Source: Deltaproteobacteria bacterium
GTDB lineage: Bacteria > Desulfobacterota > Syntrophobacteria > BM002
Length of the DNA stretch: 60,134 nucleotides
Assembly: GCA_020353155.1 (NCBI GenBank)
Contig: CP070689.1
Coordinates: 965,282-1,025,415 of the forward strand
Reading direction: 5' to 3'
The notes under the pieces were generated by a model. It was not told where the DNA came from. It saw nothing but the letters and a program-made list of their open reading frames with translations, and did not search any database. A program made the position numbers and the translations under genes. Shown piece after piece: positions 51,382-60,134 of the stretch (positions are counted from its first letter, which is position 1; every line of letters starts with the position of its first letter).

Positions 51382-52491
51382 TCACTGACTCTTACCGCGG
51401 GCTGCTATGTAAAATTCCTCTACCACCTCGCCGTTGCTGATGCCGTATGCCCGATCGAAGAGATTGACTACTGCACATGCATGGTTGGGAATTATTCTAA
51501 CCCGGTCGCCGATCTCAATATCTTCATCTGGGTCAAGGATCATAATGCCGTGCTCTTCGGAAAGTCTTGCCAGTGTGGCTTTCTTGCCCAAAACTATACC
51601 AAAACCGGCTGCCATTTCTTTACCGTGCGCCCCCCTGTCCGAACTAAAAGCCTTGCTTCCTCCATCTATGACAGCCCTTTCTCTCGCAGGTCTGCTAATC
51701 ACCGTAGCCACTATGGACAAAGCGCACTCTTCCACGGTTGCCACTCCGAGGGATATCTGTATGGCATCATGAAAAATGTAGTTACCAGGCCGGATCTCAT
51801 TGACCCTTTCGTACCCCTGCCAGACCTTCATGGTTGGCGTAGACCCTACAGAGACAATTTCAGCAAAAGTTCCGGCCTGGTCAAGTGCTCGTGCGGTCTC
51901 GACCATTATTTTGCTTTCGTGGCGACTCACCTCCATGACTTCGGCTAGGGAACCTGCGCCATATACTTGTCCGGCATGGGTGAAAATTCCCTTTAGCCTG
52001 AGAGAGGGGAGAACATTTATTGCCTGGTAGAGCTCGACCGCATCCCTGCCAGGCAAAACTCCGCATCGATTGAGACCGCTGTTTATTTCTATGAGATATT
52101 CAATGGTGAGTCCAGAAGCAGCGAATATAGCTGAGAGCTTTTCCGCTGCCGTGATGCTGTCCAATCCTACTGATATGTTTACTTTTTTTGAAAGAGCCGC
52201 GAGTCTATCAAGTTTTTGTTCGCTCACAACTTGGTTGGCGATAAAAATGTCCTTGATCCCCGCCTCAGCCATAACTTCTGCTTCGGAAACCTTGGCGACG
52301 GTAACGCCAGTTGCCCCTAGGCGCATTTGAAGATGAGCAAGTTCGGGTATCTTGTGAGTCTTAATATGAGGGCGGAGAGCCACCCCGTATTTGTCGGCAC
52401 TTTTTTGCATCCCTTCTAGGTTGCGCCGGACAATATCGAGGTCAATTAATAAAGCGGGCGTGTCTAGGGTGTCTAGGTTAACGGCTGTCAT
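51382..52491 (-). CDS. PLP-dependent D-threonine aldolase/D-serine dehydratase-like enzyme (alanine racemase fold)
   Basis: The 369-residue protein has an alanine-racemase-like N-terminal barrel with the PLP Lys in ALRPHIKTHKIPELAHLQ (about residue 45) and FVANQ-like FIANQVVSEQ, GVLPGRDAVELYQAI and IFTHAGQVYGAG. The C-terminal beta domain has DGGSKAFSSDRGAHG and IIPNHACAVVNLFDRAY, where the HxC pair binds a divalent metal in DSD1/D-threonine aldolases. Substrate cannot be decided between D-threonine-like 3-hydroxy amino acids and D-serine. Confidence 0.88.
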   Translation of the reverse strand: MTAVNLDTLDTPALLIDLDIVRRNLEGMQKSADKYGVALRPHIKTHKIPELAHLQMRLGATGVTVAKVSEAEVMAEAGIKDIFIANQVVSEQKLDRLAALSKKVNISVGLDSITAAEKLSAIFAASGLTIEYLIEINSGLNRCGVLPGRDAVELYQAINVLPSLRLKGIFTHAGQVYGAGSLAEVMEVSRHESKIMVETARALDQAGTFAEIVSVGSTPTMKVWQGYERVNEIRPGNYIFHDAIQISLGVATVEECALSIVATVISRPARERAVIDGGSKAFSSDRGAHGKEMAAGFGIVLGKKATLARLSEEHGIMILDPDEDIEIGDRVRIIPNHACAVVNLFDRAYGISNGEVVEEFYIAARGKSQ

Positions 52492-52539
52492 AGGTCATTG
52501 TCTGTGGCTATATACTAGGATAGTGCAAGTGCAATTCGG

Positions 52540-52620
52540 CAAAAGGCTTAAGGCGCAAGGAGGCAGTATAGAAGAAAATTTGCCGTGTGCCTTATGCCTT
52601 ACGCCTTGGACCTGCCACCT
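52540..52620. repeat. Intergenic word-like repeat
   Basis: CGGCAAAAGGCTTAAGGCGC and GTGCCTTATGCCTTACGCCT lie between the two minus-strand genes, typical of the dispersed words. Confidence 0.45.
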
Positions 52621-52627
52621 TAGTGGC

Positions 52628-53542
52628 TTAGGCCGCTAAGGTGGCAGTGGATCCGACACAGCTAACTGCAAAGGTGCTACCCAATTCCTGGCTCAAACGA
52701 GTGTTGGGCCGGAAGCCGGTGCAATGGCCGGTGAGTGCCAGTTGAGCCCCAGAATCCTTGATACCGTTAATGGTCTGGCTCACGACCTCGTCACTCACCT
52801 GGGCAAGGTGGAGGCCACCGATGACCGCAAAAACGCGGGGGTTTCCGGTAATCTCCTGGGCATATTGGATGGTGTTTACTATGCCCGGATGGGAACAACC
52901 TGAAATCACTACCAGCCCCTTGTCTCCCAGGTTTACCACCAGAGCCTGCTCATCCACCAGCGGATCGTCCATGTCCTCACCATCCTTAATAATTTTGGCG
53001 CCAGGCATGGGGCCCTCAAAGCTCGTACGTCGAGGAATCTCGCCGGTGAGAAAAACACCTTCTCGCAGCTCCTTGACCTCTGTGGCACAGGTCAACTGAG
53101 CGCCGGTTGCCTCAATTTTCTCGCGTTCCAGTTTCCACGGACCCACCTTGCCGCGAGGCGTCATAAGGTACTTAGGCCAGAATACATCTGGGTGGCAGTA
53201 GATGTGGAGGGGCGCTCCGCGCCACTCCAGAAAACCAAGAAGCCCGCCATAATGGTCCGGGTGGCCGTGACTCAGAAAAAGGGCATCCACCTCGGCAGGG
53301 GTTCTCCCCAGGGCCTCCATGTTATTTTTGAGCGGTGCAAAGGCGTTGCCGGTATCCATGAGCAGGGAGAACTTGCTTTCTCCCTGGTCGATATCAACCA
53401 GGAACGCAAGGCCATGCCCTGCCAAGAGAAAGCCTTTAAGTTTTCCAGGCACAGCACGTTCAACTAAGGGGGTGGAGGGTTCAAAAACGTCGAGATAGTT
53501 GTCGATAACCGCGGTGACACTAACCTTTTCTGGTAGCGACAT
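52628..53542 (-). CDS. MBL-fold metallo-hydrolase
   Basis: The 304-residue protein has the metallo-beta-lactamase zinc motif ALFLSHGHPDHYGGLLGF (HxHxDH, about 90-105), VVISGCSHPGIVNTIQYAQE (third His) and GGLHLAQ and TGHCTGF near the end. The pattern of GCSHxGI and GGLHL fits the family related to the archaeal dihydropterin-ribofuranosylaminobenzene phosphate synthase. Substrate unknown. Start GTG/ATG region at 53542 with an AAAGGAGG site. Confidence 0.88.
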   Translation of the reverse strand: MSLPEKVSVTAVIDNYLDVFEPSTPLVERAVPGKLKGFLLAGHGLAFLVDIDQGESKFSLLMDTGNAFAPLKNNMEALGRTPAEVDALFLSHGHPDHYGGLLGFLEWRGAPLHIYCHPDVFWPKYLMTPRGKVGPWKLEREKIEATGAQLTCATEVKELREGVFLTGEIPRRTSFEGPMPGAKIIKDGEDMDDPLVDEQALVVNLGDKGLVVISGCSHPGIVNTIQYAQEITGNPRVFAVIGGLHLAQVSDEVVSQTINGIKDSGAQLALTGHCTGFRPNTRLSQELGSTFAVSCVGSTATLAA

Positions 53543-53779
53543 AGTGATCCTCCTTTAACGGTTTCAAGTATTTAAACAAGCAGTGACAACATTTCTCATT
53601 TACCGTGAAAGTTACTGCGAAAACATCATTTGGCACATCGAGATAAAGTTAGAGTGGAAGTGGTCACTTCCAAGTGAACTACCTGCAGTCTATATCATCA
53701 TGGTCCAAAGTGCAAAGTTTTTCAGCCAGGCAAAGTACCGACGCGCCATTGTGGCTTGAAGGCGCTTCCAAAAAATGAG

Positions 53780-54000
53780 GCGCAGGGCTTAAGGTAAGTA
53801 GTCAGTAGTACCAAGCATGGAGCATAGAGCATGGAGCATAGAGTTCATATTTCGAAATTCGAATTTCGAAATCCGCAATTCCAAATTTGAATTGCGCCTT
53901 ATCTAAATCCGCAATCCGAAATCCGCAATAGTGCCCTATGCCCTTTGCCCTATGCTCTTTGCCTTCTGGATTCTGACTCCTGTATTCTGGCTCCTAAGCT
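53780..54000. repeat. Intergenic word-like repeat
   Basis: Contains GCATGGAGCATAGAGCATGG, TTTCGAAATTCGAATTTCGA, GCAATCCGAAATCCGCAATA, CCCTATGCCCTTTGCCCTAT and GATTCTGACTCCTGTATTCT in sequence. This fills much of the 600 bp gap upstream of the sigma-54 regulator; no gene is seen. Confidence 0.6.
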
Positions 54001-54046
54001 TGGATAACATCTTTTTTTCGGTTTCGAACTCTAGTGTGGTATTATT

Positions 54047-54066
54047 TGTTGCAAGAGGTTGCAACA
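54047..54066. promoter_or_regulatory. Perfect palindrome, candidate operator/enhancer of the sigma-54 regulator
   Basis: TGTTGCAAGAGGTTGCAACA has two perfect 8 bp arms and a 4 bp centre, 80 bp upstream of the regulator ATG. Related TTGCAAC palindromes lie after the gene, so this is likely the regulator's own binding site. A TATAAT at about 54091-54096 lies between site and gene. Confidence 0.6.
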
Positions 54067-54146
54067 TTCATCCTGTAGTCCAGAGATATTTTTATAATAC
54101 TCTCTAGTCCTATGGCTAGGGAGCAACTGCAAAGGGTTTCAGGGCC

Positions 54147-55892
54147 ATGACTGAAAGAGCTCTACCGTCCGAGACCAGTATTTTGCACGGACAATTTAGC
54201 CAGCTTTTGGAAAACCTCGGGATTGGTGTGTTCACCGTTGATATAGAGCGGAGGATTACCTCGTTCAATGAAGCAGTGCAACGCCTCACCGGTCTCAAGG
54301 AAGATGAGGTCATAGGCAAGAAGTGTTACGAGGTTTTTTTTAGCGACCTTTGTCATGGCCAGTGTATGTACAGCGAGGCGGTAAAGGCTAGTGGCAAGCC
54401 CCTGGCCTTTGATATGGAGATCCACGATGAAAGTGGCAATAAACGCCACATTACCAAGCTGGTTTCTCCCCTGTTCAGCGGTGACGGCAAGGTCACAGGT
54501 TGCATCGAGATATTTCAGGACCTCTCCGTTTACAGTGAACTATTAGACCGTATTCGCTATGATGAGCATAGGCTTAAACTAATCCTGGACAATTTGGACA
54601 TTGGGATCTTTACAGTAAACCGGGGTGGTCACATAACTTCGTTCAATTCAATGGCCGAGACTATTACAGGTTACCAGCGTCAAGAGATTCTGGGTCAGCA
54701 TCACGCCAAGCTGACGGGCTGCAATCTCCCTGGAGAGGTCTGCAGCCTGGCGGAATCAATCCAGACTGGTAAAATCCTGGCAAACCTCCACCGGAAATTA
54801 TTTACCAAGGACGGCCGCAAACTGCCGATCCGGGCTAACTTCATGGCCCTCCGGAATGAAGGGGGAGAGATTATAGGCGGGCTGGAGACTTTCCAGGATC
54901 TCTCCTTAATCCAGCAGCTCAACCGCGCCATAAGTAATAAATACACTTTCGCTGATATGATCGGCAAAGATGGAGTGATGCAGCAGATCTTTGAGATTCT
55001 CCCCGTGGTTGCAGAAAGCGAAGCCAACGTTCTAGTCGAAGGGCCAACTGGTACGGGCAAGGATCTATTGGCCAAGATCATCCATAATGCTTCGCGGCGA
55101 AAAGACAAACCTTTTGTCAAGGTGAACTGTGCAGCCTTGCCAGACAACTTGCTGGAATCAGAGATGTTTGGCTATGTCAAGGGAGCTTTCACTGGGGCGG
55201 ACCGGGACAAACCGGGCCGTTTTCAGGAAGCTGACGGGGGTAGCATCTTTCTTGACGAGATAGGTGACCTGCCCCTATCCCTTCAGGCCAAACTCTTGCG
55301 CGTGCTGGAAGACAAAGAATTTTATCCCTTGGGTGGGAGAAAGCTCTGTCGAGTGGACGTGCGGATCATGGCTGCCACTAACCAGATACTTGAAGATCTG
55401 GTTAGGCAGAAAAGTTTCCGTGAAGATCTTTTCTACCGTCTCAATGTAATGCGGCTGGAACTGCCTCCTCTGAAAGAGCGGCGGGCAGATATACCTCTGC
55501 TGATCAACAATTTTGTTAAGCAGTACAACGTCACCAAAGGAGCTTCGGTAACCAGGATCGCCGAAGACGCCATGGACATTCTGCTCAACTATGACTACCC
55601 AGGCAACATACGTGAGCTAGAAAATATCATTGAGCACGCCTGTGTGCTCTGTCAGGGTGAGGTAATCGAGCGCAGACACCTGCCCATGTATCTTCAGACG
55701 CCCATTAGCCATCTGGGGGAAGGACTCATTTCCAGGACTGATGTTGCTACAGCACAGCATCAGTGGGAAAGGGAAAGAATAATAGAAGTATTGAAGGAAC
55801 ACCGCTGGCATCGACAAAAGGCTGCCCAGGCCCTAGGCATGGAGCGTACCACCTTATGGCGCAAAATGAAAAAGTATAACATCTCTCCTTGA
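54147..55892 (+). CDS. Sigma-54-dependent transcriptional activator with two PAS domains
   Basis: The 581-residue protein has PAS domains at about 12-125 and 135-255 (LENLGIGVFTVDIERRITSF and LDNLDIGIFTVNRGGHITSF), an AAA+ sigma-54 interaction domain with Walker A GPTGTGKD (299-306), GAFTGA (346-351), FLDEIGDLPL and ENIIEHACVLC, and a Fis-type HTH end (WHRQKAAQALGMERTTLWRK). The first PAS has CYEVFFSDLCHGQCMYSEAV, Cys residues that could bind a cofactor. It needs no partner response regulator in principle. Palindromes before and after the gene and a sigma-54 promoter before the next gene suggest control of itself and the downstream kinase operon. Confidence 0.94.
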   Translation: MTERALPSETSILHGQFSQLLENLGIGVFTVDIERRITSFNEAVQRLTGLKEDEVIGKKCYEVFFSDLCHGQCMYSEAVKASGKPLAFDMEIHDESGNKRHITKLVSPLFSGDGKVTGCIEIFQDLSVYSELLDRIRYDEHRLKLILDNLDIGIFTVNRGGHITSFNSMAETITGYQRQEILGQHHAKLTGCNLPGEVCSLAESIQTGKILANLHRKLFTKDGRKLPIRANFMALRNEGGEIIGGLETFQDLSLIQQLNRAISNKYTFADMIGKDGVMQQIFEILPVVAESEANVLVEGPTGTGKDLLAKIIHNASRRKDKPFVKVNCAALPDNLLESEMFGYVKGAFTGADRDKPGRFQEADGGSIFLDEIGDLPLSLQAKLLRVLEDKEFYPLGGRKLCRVDVRIMAATNQILEDLVRQKSFREDLFYRLNVMRLELPPLKERRADIPLLINNFVKQYNVTKGASVTRIAEDAMDILLNYDYPGNIRELENIIEHACVLCQGEVIERRHLPMYLQTPISHLGEGLISRTDVATAQHQWERERIIEVLKEHRWHRQKAAQALGMERTTLWRKMKKYNISP

Positions 55893-55908
55893 ATTTTTGT
55901 TTCATTAT

Positions 55909-55926
55909 ATGCAACAAGAGTTGCAT
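55909..55926. promoter_or_regulatory. Palindrome array, candidate upstream activating sequence
   Basis: ATGCAAC-AAGA-GTTGCAT is a perfect 7 bp-arm palindrome, immediately followed by another half site TATGTTGCAA (55927-55936); a GTTGC...GCAAC pair sits at 56001-56018. They lie about 100-200 bp upstream of the -24/-12 promoter, a normal enhancer distance. Confidence 0.6.
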
Positions 55927-56105
55927 TATGTTGCAAAATTAATTTTATAATAAAAAGTATATAATTATCACATGTTTAATGAATAAAATCTAAAGCTAGT
56001 GTTGCACAACTGCAGCAACAACACGCCTCGAATCCTGACAACATTTCCGCACTAATCTCAACCAAATAATTGTAATTACTAATATTTATTTATTGCGCTT
56101 CGTGA

Positions 56106-56121
56106 TGGCACAACCCTGGCA
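56106..56121 (+). promoter_or_regulatory. Sigma-54 (-24/-12) promoter
   Basis: TGGCACAACCCTGGCA matches the consensus TGGCAYRNNNNTTGCW at all fixed positions but one (G for T in the -12 element). It is 39 bp ahead of the kinase start at 56160. Confidence 0.65.
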
Positions 56122-56159
56122 TTGTCATCTCTACGGCTATGACCTGAGGAGTATTTGCT

Positions 56160-58493
56160 ATGACCGCATCAGAAAGTGTTGATACTGGCCTGAAATTTTT
56201 GAGGGCCGTTAGGCAAAGCCTTAGTTTTAAATTGGGCCTTGCTGTGGGTCTCATTTTCTTGGTAGCGGTACTCGCCCTTACGTTTTATTTAGTCTCCAGC
56301 CAGGAGCAGCAGGCCTTTGATCGCATGGTGGAGAATGTCAACCAATTTAGCGACACAGTAAAACGTGGCACTCATTACAGCATGCTTAAGAATCAGCGCG
56401 AGAGCCTGCACAAAATAATTGAGGCCATTGGTGCTCAGCAGGGAGTTGAAAATATAAAGATCTTTAACAAAACCGGCGCCATCATGTTCTCGAGTCAAAA
56501 GGATGTGATCGGTGAGCATGTGGACCTTCAAGCGGAGGCTTGCTACGGTTGCCACCGGCGAGATCAACCCCTGGAACGATTAAGCATGACCGACCGCAGC
56601 CGAACCTATCTGAGTCCGGCAGGCTATCGAGTACTGGGCATGATCAACCCGATTTATAATGAGCCCAGTTGTTGGCAGGCTGCGTGCCACTACCATCCAG
56701 AGAAGCAGACCGTACTGGGGGTTTTGGATATAGGTCTTTCCCTGGAGGCCTTAGATAAAGAAATTCTTGCCACCAAGAAAAAGGTCATCCTCTTCGCTTC
56801 CCTGATATTCCTCGTCGTTACCGCCATTGTGGCCGGCTGCATTCTATATTTTGTGAACCGGCCAATTAGGCGGTTGGTTTCGGCCACTAAACAGATTGCA
56901 GGCGGATATTACGATCAGAAAATAGCTCCTATTACCCAAGATGAGATCGGCGCCCTAGCCCGATCTTTTGACGAGATGCGACTCAACATCAAAGATAAGG
57001 CAGTTGCCTACCAGAAGAGCAAGGAAGAATATCAGACCCTTTTCGAAGAGGTGCCCTGCCAGATCAGCGTTCAGGATCGAGACTTTCGCATCATCCAAGT
57101 AAATAGAGTCTTTCAAGAGCGTTTTGGCGATCGCCTCGGGGAATACTGCTATCGAGCCTATAAGGATAGAGACGAAATATGTGCCATATGTCCGGTAGAC
57201 AATACTTTCAAGACCGGTCAGCCCCAGTTCAGCGAGGAAGTTGTGCTGGGCAAGGAAGGTAATCCCGTTTACATACTGGTTTCAACTTCTCCCATTTTCA
57301 ATGAAGAGGGTGAAGTAATGGCCGCCATAGAAATGTCAACGGATATCACTCAAGTACGGCTTCTGGAGCAAGAGTTGAAAAGATCAGAGGAGAAGTACCG
57401 GACCCTATTCAATAGCGATCCGAATCCAATTTTTGTTCTGGATCTCAATACCTTGGAAATCCAAGACGCCAACGACCGGGCTTTAAATTCCTACGGCTAT
57501 GAAAAAGAAGAGCTCTTAGGAAAAAGCTTTCTGGACTTGGCTGAACCCCTGGAGTGGGATCGGCTGAGGAAGGTCTCCTGGGACAAGGAAGGCGCGGTCT
57601 TCAAGGTTAGACACCTCACAAAAAATGATGAGTCTATATTTGTGAACATAAGATTCTCCAGCCTCAAAGATCTAGGACAGGATACGGTAATAGTTACCAC
57701 CTCCGATGTGACCGAGCGAGTAAAGAGCGAAGAGCAGTTGATCCAAGCAGGCAAGATGGCAACTCTGGGGGAAATGTCAGCTGGTGTTGCCCATGAGTTG
57801 AATCAGCCCCTCTCGGTGATCAAGACGTCTGCCAGTTTTTTGAAAAAAAAGATAGACAGGCAAGAGGCAGTGAATACTGAGATTCTTAGAGCTCTGTCAG
57901 AAGAGATGGACGAGCAGGTGGATCGAGCCTCCCTAATCATCAACCATCTCCGCCAATTTGGCCGCAAGACTGATATTCGCAAAATAAACGTCCAGCTCAA
58001 TGACTGTATCCGTGGGACCTTCACCGTCTTGGGCCGCCAGTTGGAAGTTCATGGAATATGGGTTGAGCTCGAACTGGAGGAAACACTGCCACCCATCAAA
58101 GGAGACCGCAATCGGTTGGAGCAAGTCTTTCTTAATCTAATTATGAATGCCCGCGACGCCCTGGATGACAAGGAGGAACTGGAAGGTCAAGAGGTTAAAA
58201 AATCATTGAGAATATCCTCCAAGAGAGAAGACGATGAGGTAGTGGTGAAGATATTCGATAACGGGTTGGGCATGAGCGAAGCGGTGAAGGATAGGATTTT
58301 CGAGCCTTTCTTCACCACAAAACCCGTGGGTAAGGGAACCGGCCTTGGACTCTCCATCAGCTTTGGCATTGTGCGCGACTATGACGGGACCATTGAGGTG
58401 GAAAGCGAAGAGGGGCGCGGGACCACATTCACCGTCAGATTCCCTGCCTCAGAGGAAGAGATCTCTGAACAAATGGAGGTGATCGGTGGCTGA
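56160..58493 (+). CDS. Membrane histidine kinase with periplasmic c-type haem motifs
   Basis: The 777-residue protein has a first membrane helix at about 22-46, a periplasmic domain with CYGCH (128-132) and CWQAACH (171-177, C-x4-CH), a second helix at about 203-227, a HAMP segment, two PAS domains (about 290-410 and 415-520), HisKA with the phospho-acceptor His in GVAHELNQPLSVIK and an HATPase domain (NLIMNARDALDD, DNGLGMS, GTGLGLSISFG). CxxCH in an exported domain implies covalent haem, so it may sense redox state, NO, CO or oxygen. ATG with GAGGAG. It overlaps the next gene by 8 bp. Confidence 0.92.
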   Translation: MTASESVDTGLKFLRAVRQSLSFKLGLAVGLIFLVAVLALTFYLVSSQEQQAFDRMVENVNQFSDTVKRGTHYSMLKNQRESLHKIIEAIGAQQGVENIKIFNKTGAIMFSSQKDVIGEHVDLQAEACYGCHRRDQPLERLSMTDRSRTYLSPAGYRVLGMINPIYNEPSCWQAACHYHPEKQTVLGVLDIGLSLEALDKEILATKKKVILFASLIFLVVTAIVAGCILYFVNRPIRRLVSATKQIAGGYYDQKIAPITQDEIGALARSFDEMRLNIKDKAVAYQKSKEEYQTLFEEVPCQISVQDRDFRIIQVNRVFQERFGDRLGEYCYRAYKDRDEICAICPVDNTFKTGQPQFSEEVVLGKEGNPVYILVSTSPIFNEEGEVMAAIEMSTDITQVRLLEQELKRSEEKYRTLFNSDPNPIFVLDLNTLEIQDANDRALNSYGYEKEELLGKSFLDLAEPLEWDRLRKVSWDKEGAVFKVRHLTKNDESIFVNIRFSSLKDLGQDTVIVTTSDVTERVKSEEQLIQAGKMATLGEMSAGVAHELNQPLSVIKTSASFLKKKIDRQEAVNTEILRALSEEMDEQVDRASLIINHLRQFGRKTDIRKINVQLNDCIRGTFTVLGRQLEVHGIWVELELEETLPPIKGDRNRLEQVFLNLIMNARDALDDKEELEGQEVKKSLRISSKREDDEVVVKIFDNGLGMSEAVKDRIFEPFFTTKPVGKGTGLGLSISFGIVRDYDGTIEVESEEGRGTTFTVRFPASEEEISEQMEVIGG

Positions 58494-60039
58494 AGCCAAC
58501 TTGCGCCACGTCCTCCTGATTGACGATGAAGAGGGTATCCGCAAGGTGATGTCAATTGCCCTTAGGGATGCTGGCTATGTGGTTTGGACCGCCGAAAGCG
58601 GCGAGCAGGGGTTGGAAATATTCGAAAGAGAGACGCCGGCGTTAGTACTTACTGATATCAAGATGCCGGGGATGGACGGCATTGGAGTGCTTCGGCGCAT
58701 AAAAGAAATGGAAACCGATTCGGAAGTGATAATCATAACTGGCCACGGAGAGATGGAACTGGCCATCAGCGCCCTACAATTGGAGGCTTCCGATTTTATT
58801 ACCAAGCCAATCCACGACGAGGCTTTGTTTTTAGCACTGAAAAGGGCTGAGGAAAAGATCTCTCTGAAGAGGCAGTTACGGGACTATACAGAGAATTTAG
58901 AACGGAAAGTTAGGGAGGCCACTGCCGAAATCCTGCGCATCAGCGACTTCCAGGCCAACCTCATCGACAACTCCTTGGACGGAATTGTTGCCGGAGATGA
59001 AGAGAGAAAGGTTGTCATTTTCAACGACAGCGCCCAGCGACTGACCGGGTATAGGGAAGAAGAGGTGGTGGGGCGAATAACTCTAGAAGACCTCTATGAG
59101 AAAGAAATAGTCGATCGTTGGCTCGCTCGCCAGAGAAAAGAGGGAGATCACTCAGGGGATGACTTCGGCACCCATTTGGACACAACCATTCGCTCTCGGG
59201 CAGGTGAGCGAATTCCAATTCGCTTAACTCACACAATCCTACGACAAAAAGGCGAAAAGGTGGGCTGTGTCACCTTCTTTCAAGACTTGCGGGGAATTCG
59301 TCGTTTAGAAAGACAGCTGGTCCAGTCGGAGCGTTTGGCAGCAACCGGGCAAACAGCTGCGAGTATAGCTCATGCCATCAAGAACATCGTAGGAGGACTT
59401 AAGGGAGGGATGTTCGTAGTCAATAAGGGCTTCGAGCTATCAAACCAGGACTATTTGCAGGATGGTTGGGACATGGTACAGCGCAACATTAGCAAGATCT
59501 CCAGCCTGGCCATGGATCTGCTCACCTTTTCCAAAGAGAGGAAACCGGAGTACCGCCTGGCAGAGGCCAATGAAGTAGCTGCCGAGGTGGTGGAGCTTCT
59601 GAAGAAACGGGCAGAGGAGTTCGGAATCAATTTGAGTCTTGAAACTGTAAACGGGCTGGAGCCCTTGGCAATGGACGTCAGTGGCATTCATCAGTGTTTG
59701 GTCAACTTGGTCAGCAATGCCATAGACGCCTGTCGCCCGGAAATCTGCGGACATGAAGAGGGAAAGGTCACGCTGCAGATTTGCCGCCATCCAGGCTGGG
59801 CGGTCTGTTTCGAAGTCAAAGATAACGGCTGCGGTATTTCCGCTGAAGACAAAGAGAAGATCTTCACCACATTCTTCAGCACCAAAGGAGCAGATGGCAC
59901 CGGATTGGGGTTGCTAAATGTCCAGAAAATTGCCCAAGAACATGGAGGTTGTATTGAGGTTGAATCAGAGCCGGCCAAAGGTTCCGCATTCCGGCTATTG
60001 CTGCCTTCCGGACCCAACAGAGAGGGGGAACAGCCTTAA
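58486..60039 (+). CDS. Response regulator-PAS-histidine kinase protein
   Basis: The GTG at 58486 has a GGAGG site and lies inside the kinase gene end. The 517-residue protein has a receiver domain (HVLLIDDEEGIRKVM, phospho-acceptor in LVLTDIKMPGMDG, Lys in ITKPIHDEAL), a coiled-coil, a PAS domain (about 160-285), an H-box IAHAIKNIVGGLKGG and an HATPase domain (LVNLVSNAIDACRPE, DNGCGISAEDKE, GTGLGLLNVQKIAQEHGG). The receiver probably takes phosphate from the upstream haem kinase, and the kinase part signals onward, so it links two phosphorelay steps. Confidence 0.92.
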   Translation: MAEANLRHVLLIDDEEGIRKVMSIALRDAGYVVWTAESGEQGLEIFERETPALVLTDIKMPGMDGIGVLRRIKEMETDSEVIIITGHGEMELAISALQLEASDFITKPIHDEALFLALKRAEEKISLKRQLRDYTENLERKVREATAEILRISDFQANLIDNSLDGIVAGDEERKVVIFNDSAQRLTGYREEEVVGRITLEDLYEKEIVDRWLARQRKEGDHSGDDFGTHLDTTIRSRAGERIPIRLTHTILRQKGEKVGCVTFFQDLRGIRRLERQLVQSERLAATGQTAASIAHAIKNIVGGLKGGMFVVNKGFELSNQDYLQDGWDMVQRNISKISSLAMDLLTFSKERKPEYRLAEANEVAAEVVELLKKRAEEFGINLSLETVNGLEPLAMDVSGIHQCLVNLVSNAIDACRPEICGHEEGKVTLQICRHPGWAVCFEVKDNGCGISAEDKEKIFTTFFSTKGADGTGLGLLNVQKIAQEHGGCIEVESEPAKGSAFRLLLPSGPNREGEQP

Positions 60040-60111
60040 GAATTTGACGGAAATGAGAACGAGAACCCCGAATCCCACTCGGTCGGGGCCTAGAGTAAAG
60101 AGGAGGAAGTC

Positions 60112-60134
60112 ATGATTGAGTATAAAAGCATTCT
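60112..60134 (+). CDS. Start of a further gene, truncated by the window edge
   Basis: A strong AGGAGGAAGTC site precedes the ATG at 60112 and the first codons read MIEYKSI. It continues the signalling operon 72 bp after the previous stop; too little is visible to assign a family. Confidence 0.5.

Noticed and set aside
53780-54000. A gene in the 600 bp gap before the sigma-54 regulator
   Set aside because: Only repeat words were found, with no open frame carrying a start and ribosome binding site.
1-60134. Selenocysteine machinery (selA, selB, selC, selD) in the window
   Set aside because: None was recognised here, so Sec insertion depends on genes elsewhere; this is a limit on the selenoprotein calls and not evidence against them.

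Overview
The window looks like chromosomal DNA of an anaerobic bacterium, most probably a Desulfobacterota (former Deltaproteobacteria) lineage related to sulfate reducers or syntrophs. The inference rests on several in-frame UGA (selenocysteine) genes, including a HesB-like selenoprotein, a decarboxylase-type Na+ pump subunit, a Fur/FeoA/FeoB iron(II) operon, menaquinone-type UbiA and UbiE enzymes, a haem-binding sensor kinase with a sigma-54 activator, and intergenic repeats made of degenerate words. No rRNA, tRNA, CRISPR array, phage or complete transposase gene was seen.

Layout. 0-8 kb: FmdB-type zinc ribbon (cut by the window edge), rdgB, a HesB-like selenoprotein, an alpha/beta hydrolase, a flavoprotein plus [2Fe-2S] pair, a metallophosphoesterase and a membrane-anchored protein of unknown role. 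8-20 kb: nadE-malQ, an AcuI-type oxidoreductase with a PPOX-fold flavoprotein, a UbiA prenyltransferase, then a run of minus-strand genes (radical SAM, methyltransferase, glutaminyl cyclase, AlgH-like and others). 20-29 kb: two diverged copies of a ~530 bp element with terminal inverted repeats around a structured RNA, an HNH nuclease, a rhodanese selenoprotein, an OadB/OadG-like sodium pump cluster and a polytopic spermidine-synthase-like protein. 28.8-32.5 kb: fur, fur-feoA fusion, feoA, feoB. 32.7-35.9 kb: two methyltransferases, small unknown genes and a promoter-terminator bounded small RNA. 35.9-43.3 kb: dnaE, aroB, aroF, gdhA. 44-48.6 kb: a thiol/selenol redox cluster with a rhodanese-DsbD-thioredoxin fusion carrying two selenocysteines, a small Trx-like selenoprotein, a DUF1573 protein and a rhodanese lipoprotein with Cys at the matching positions. 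48.8-53.5 kb: LpoB-like and TPR-like lipoproteins, a PLP aldolase/racemase-fold enzyme and an MBL-fold hydrolase. 54-60 kb: a sigma-54 activator, a haem-binding histidine kinase and a REC-PAS-kinase protein.

Main points of interest: (1) four selenoprotein genes with five UGA codons, each UGA followed by a plausible bacterial SECIS hairpin at a suitable distance, including a U-x4-U rhodanese active site whose Cys counterpart lies 3 kb away; (2) the duplicated TIR-bounded element whose conserved core resembles, from memory, HEARO/OMEGA-type RNA but has no IscB-like gene; (3) a sigma-54 signalling island in which TTGCAAC palindromes flank the activator gene and a -24/-12 promoter precedes the haem kinase. 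All functional calls come from reading the sequence and remembered family motifs; no database search was run.
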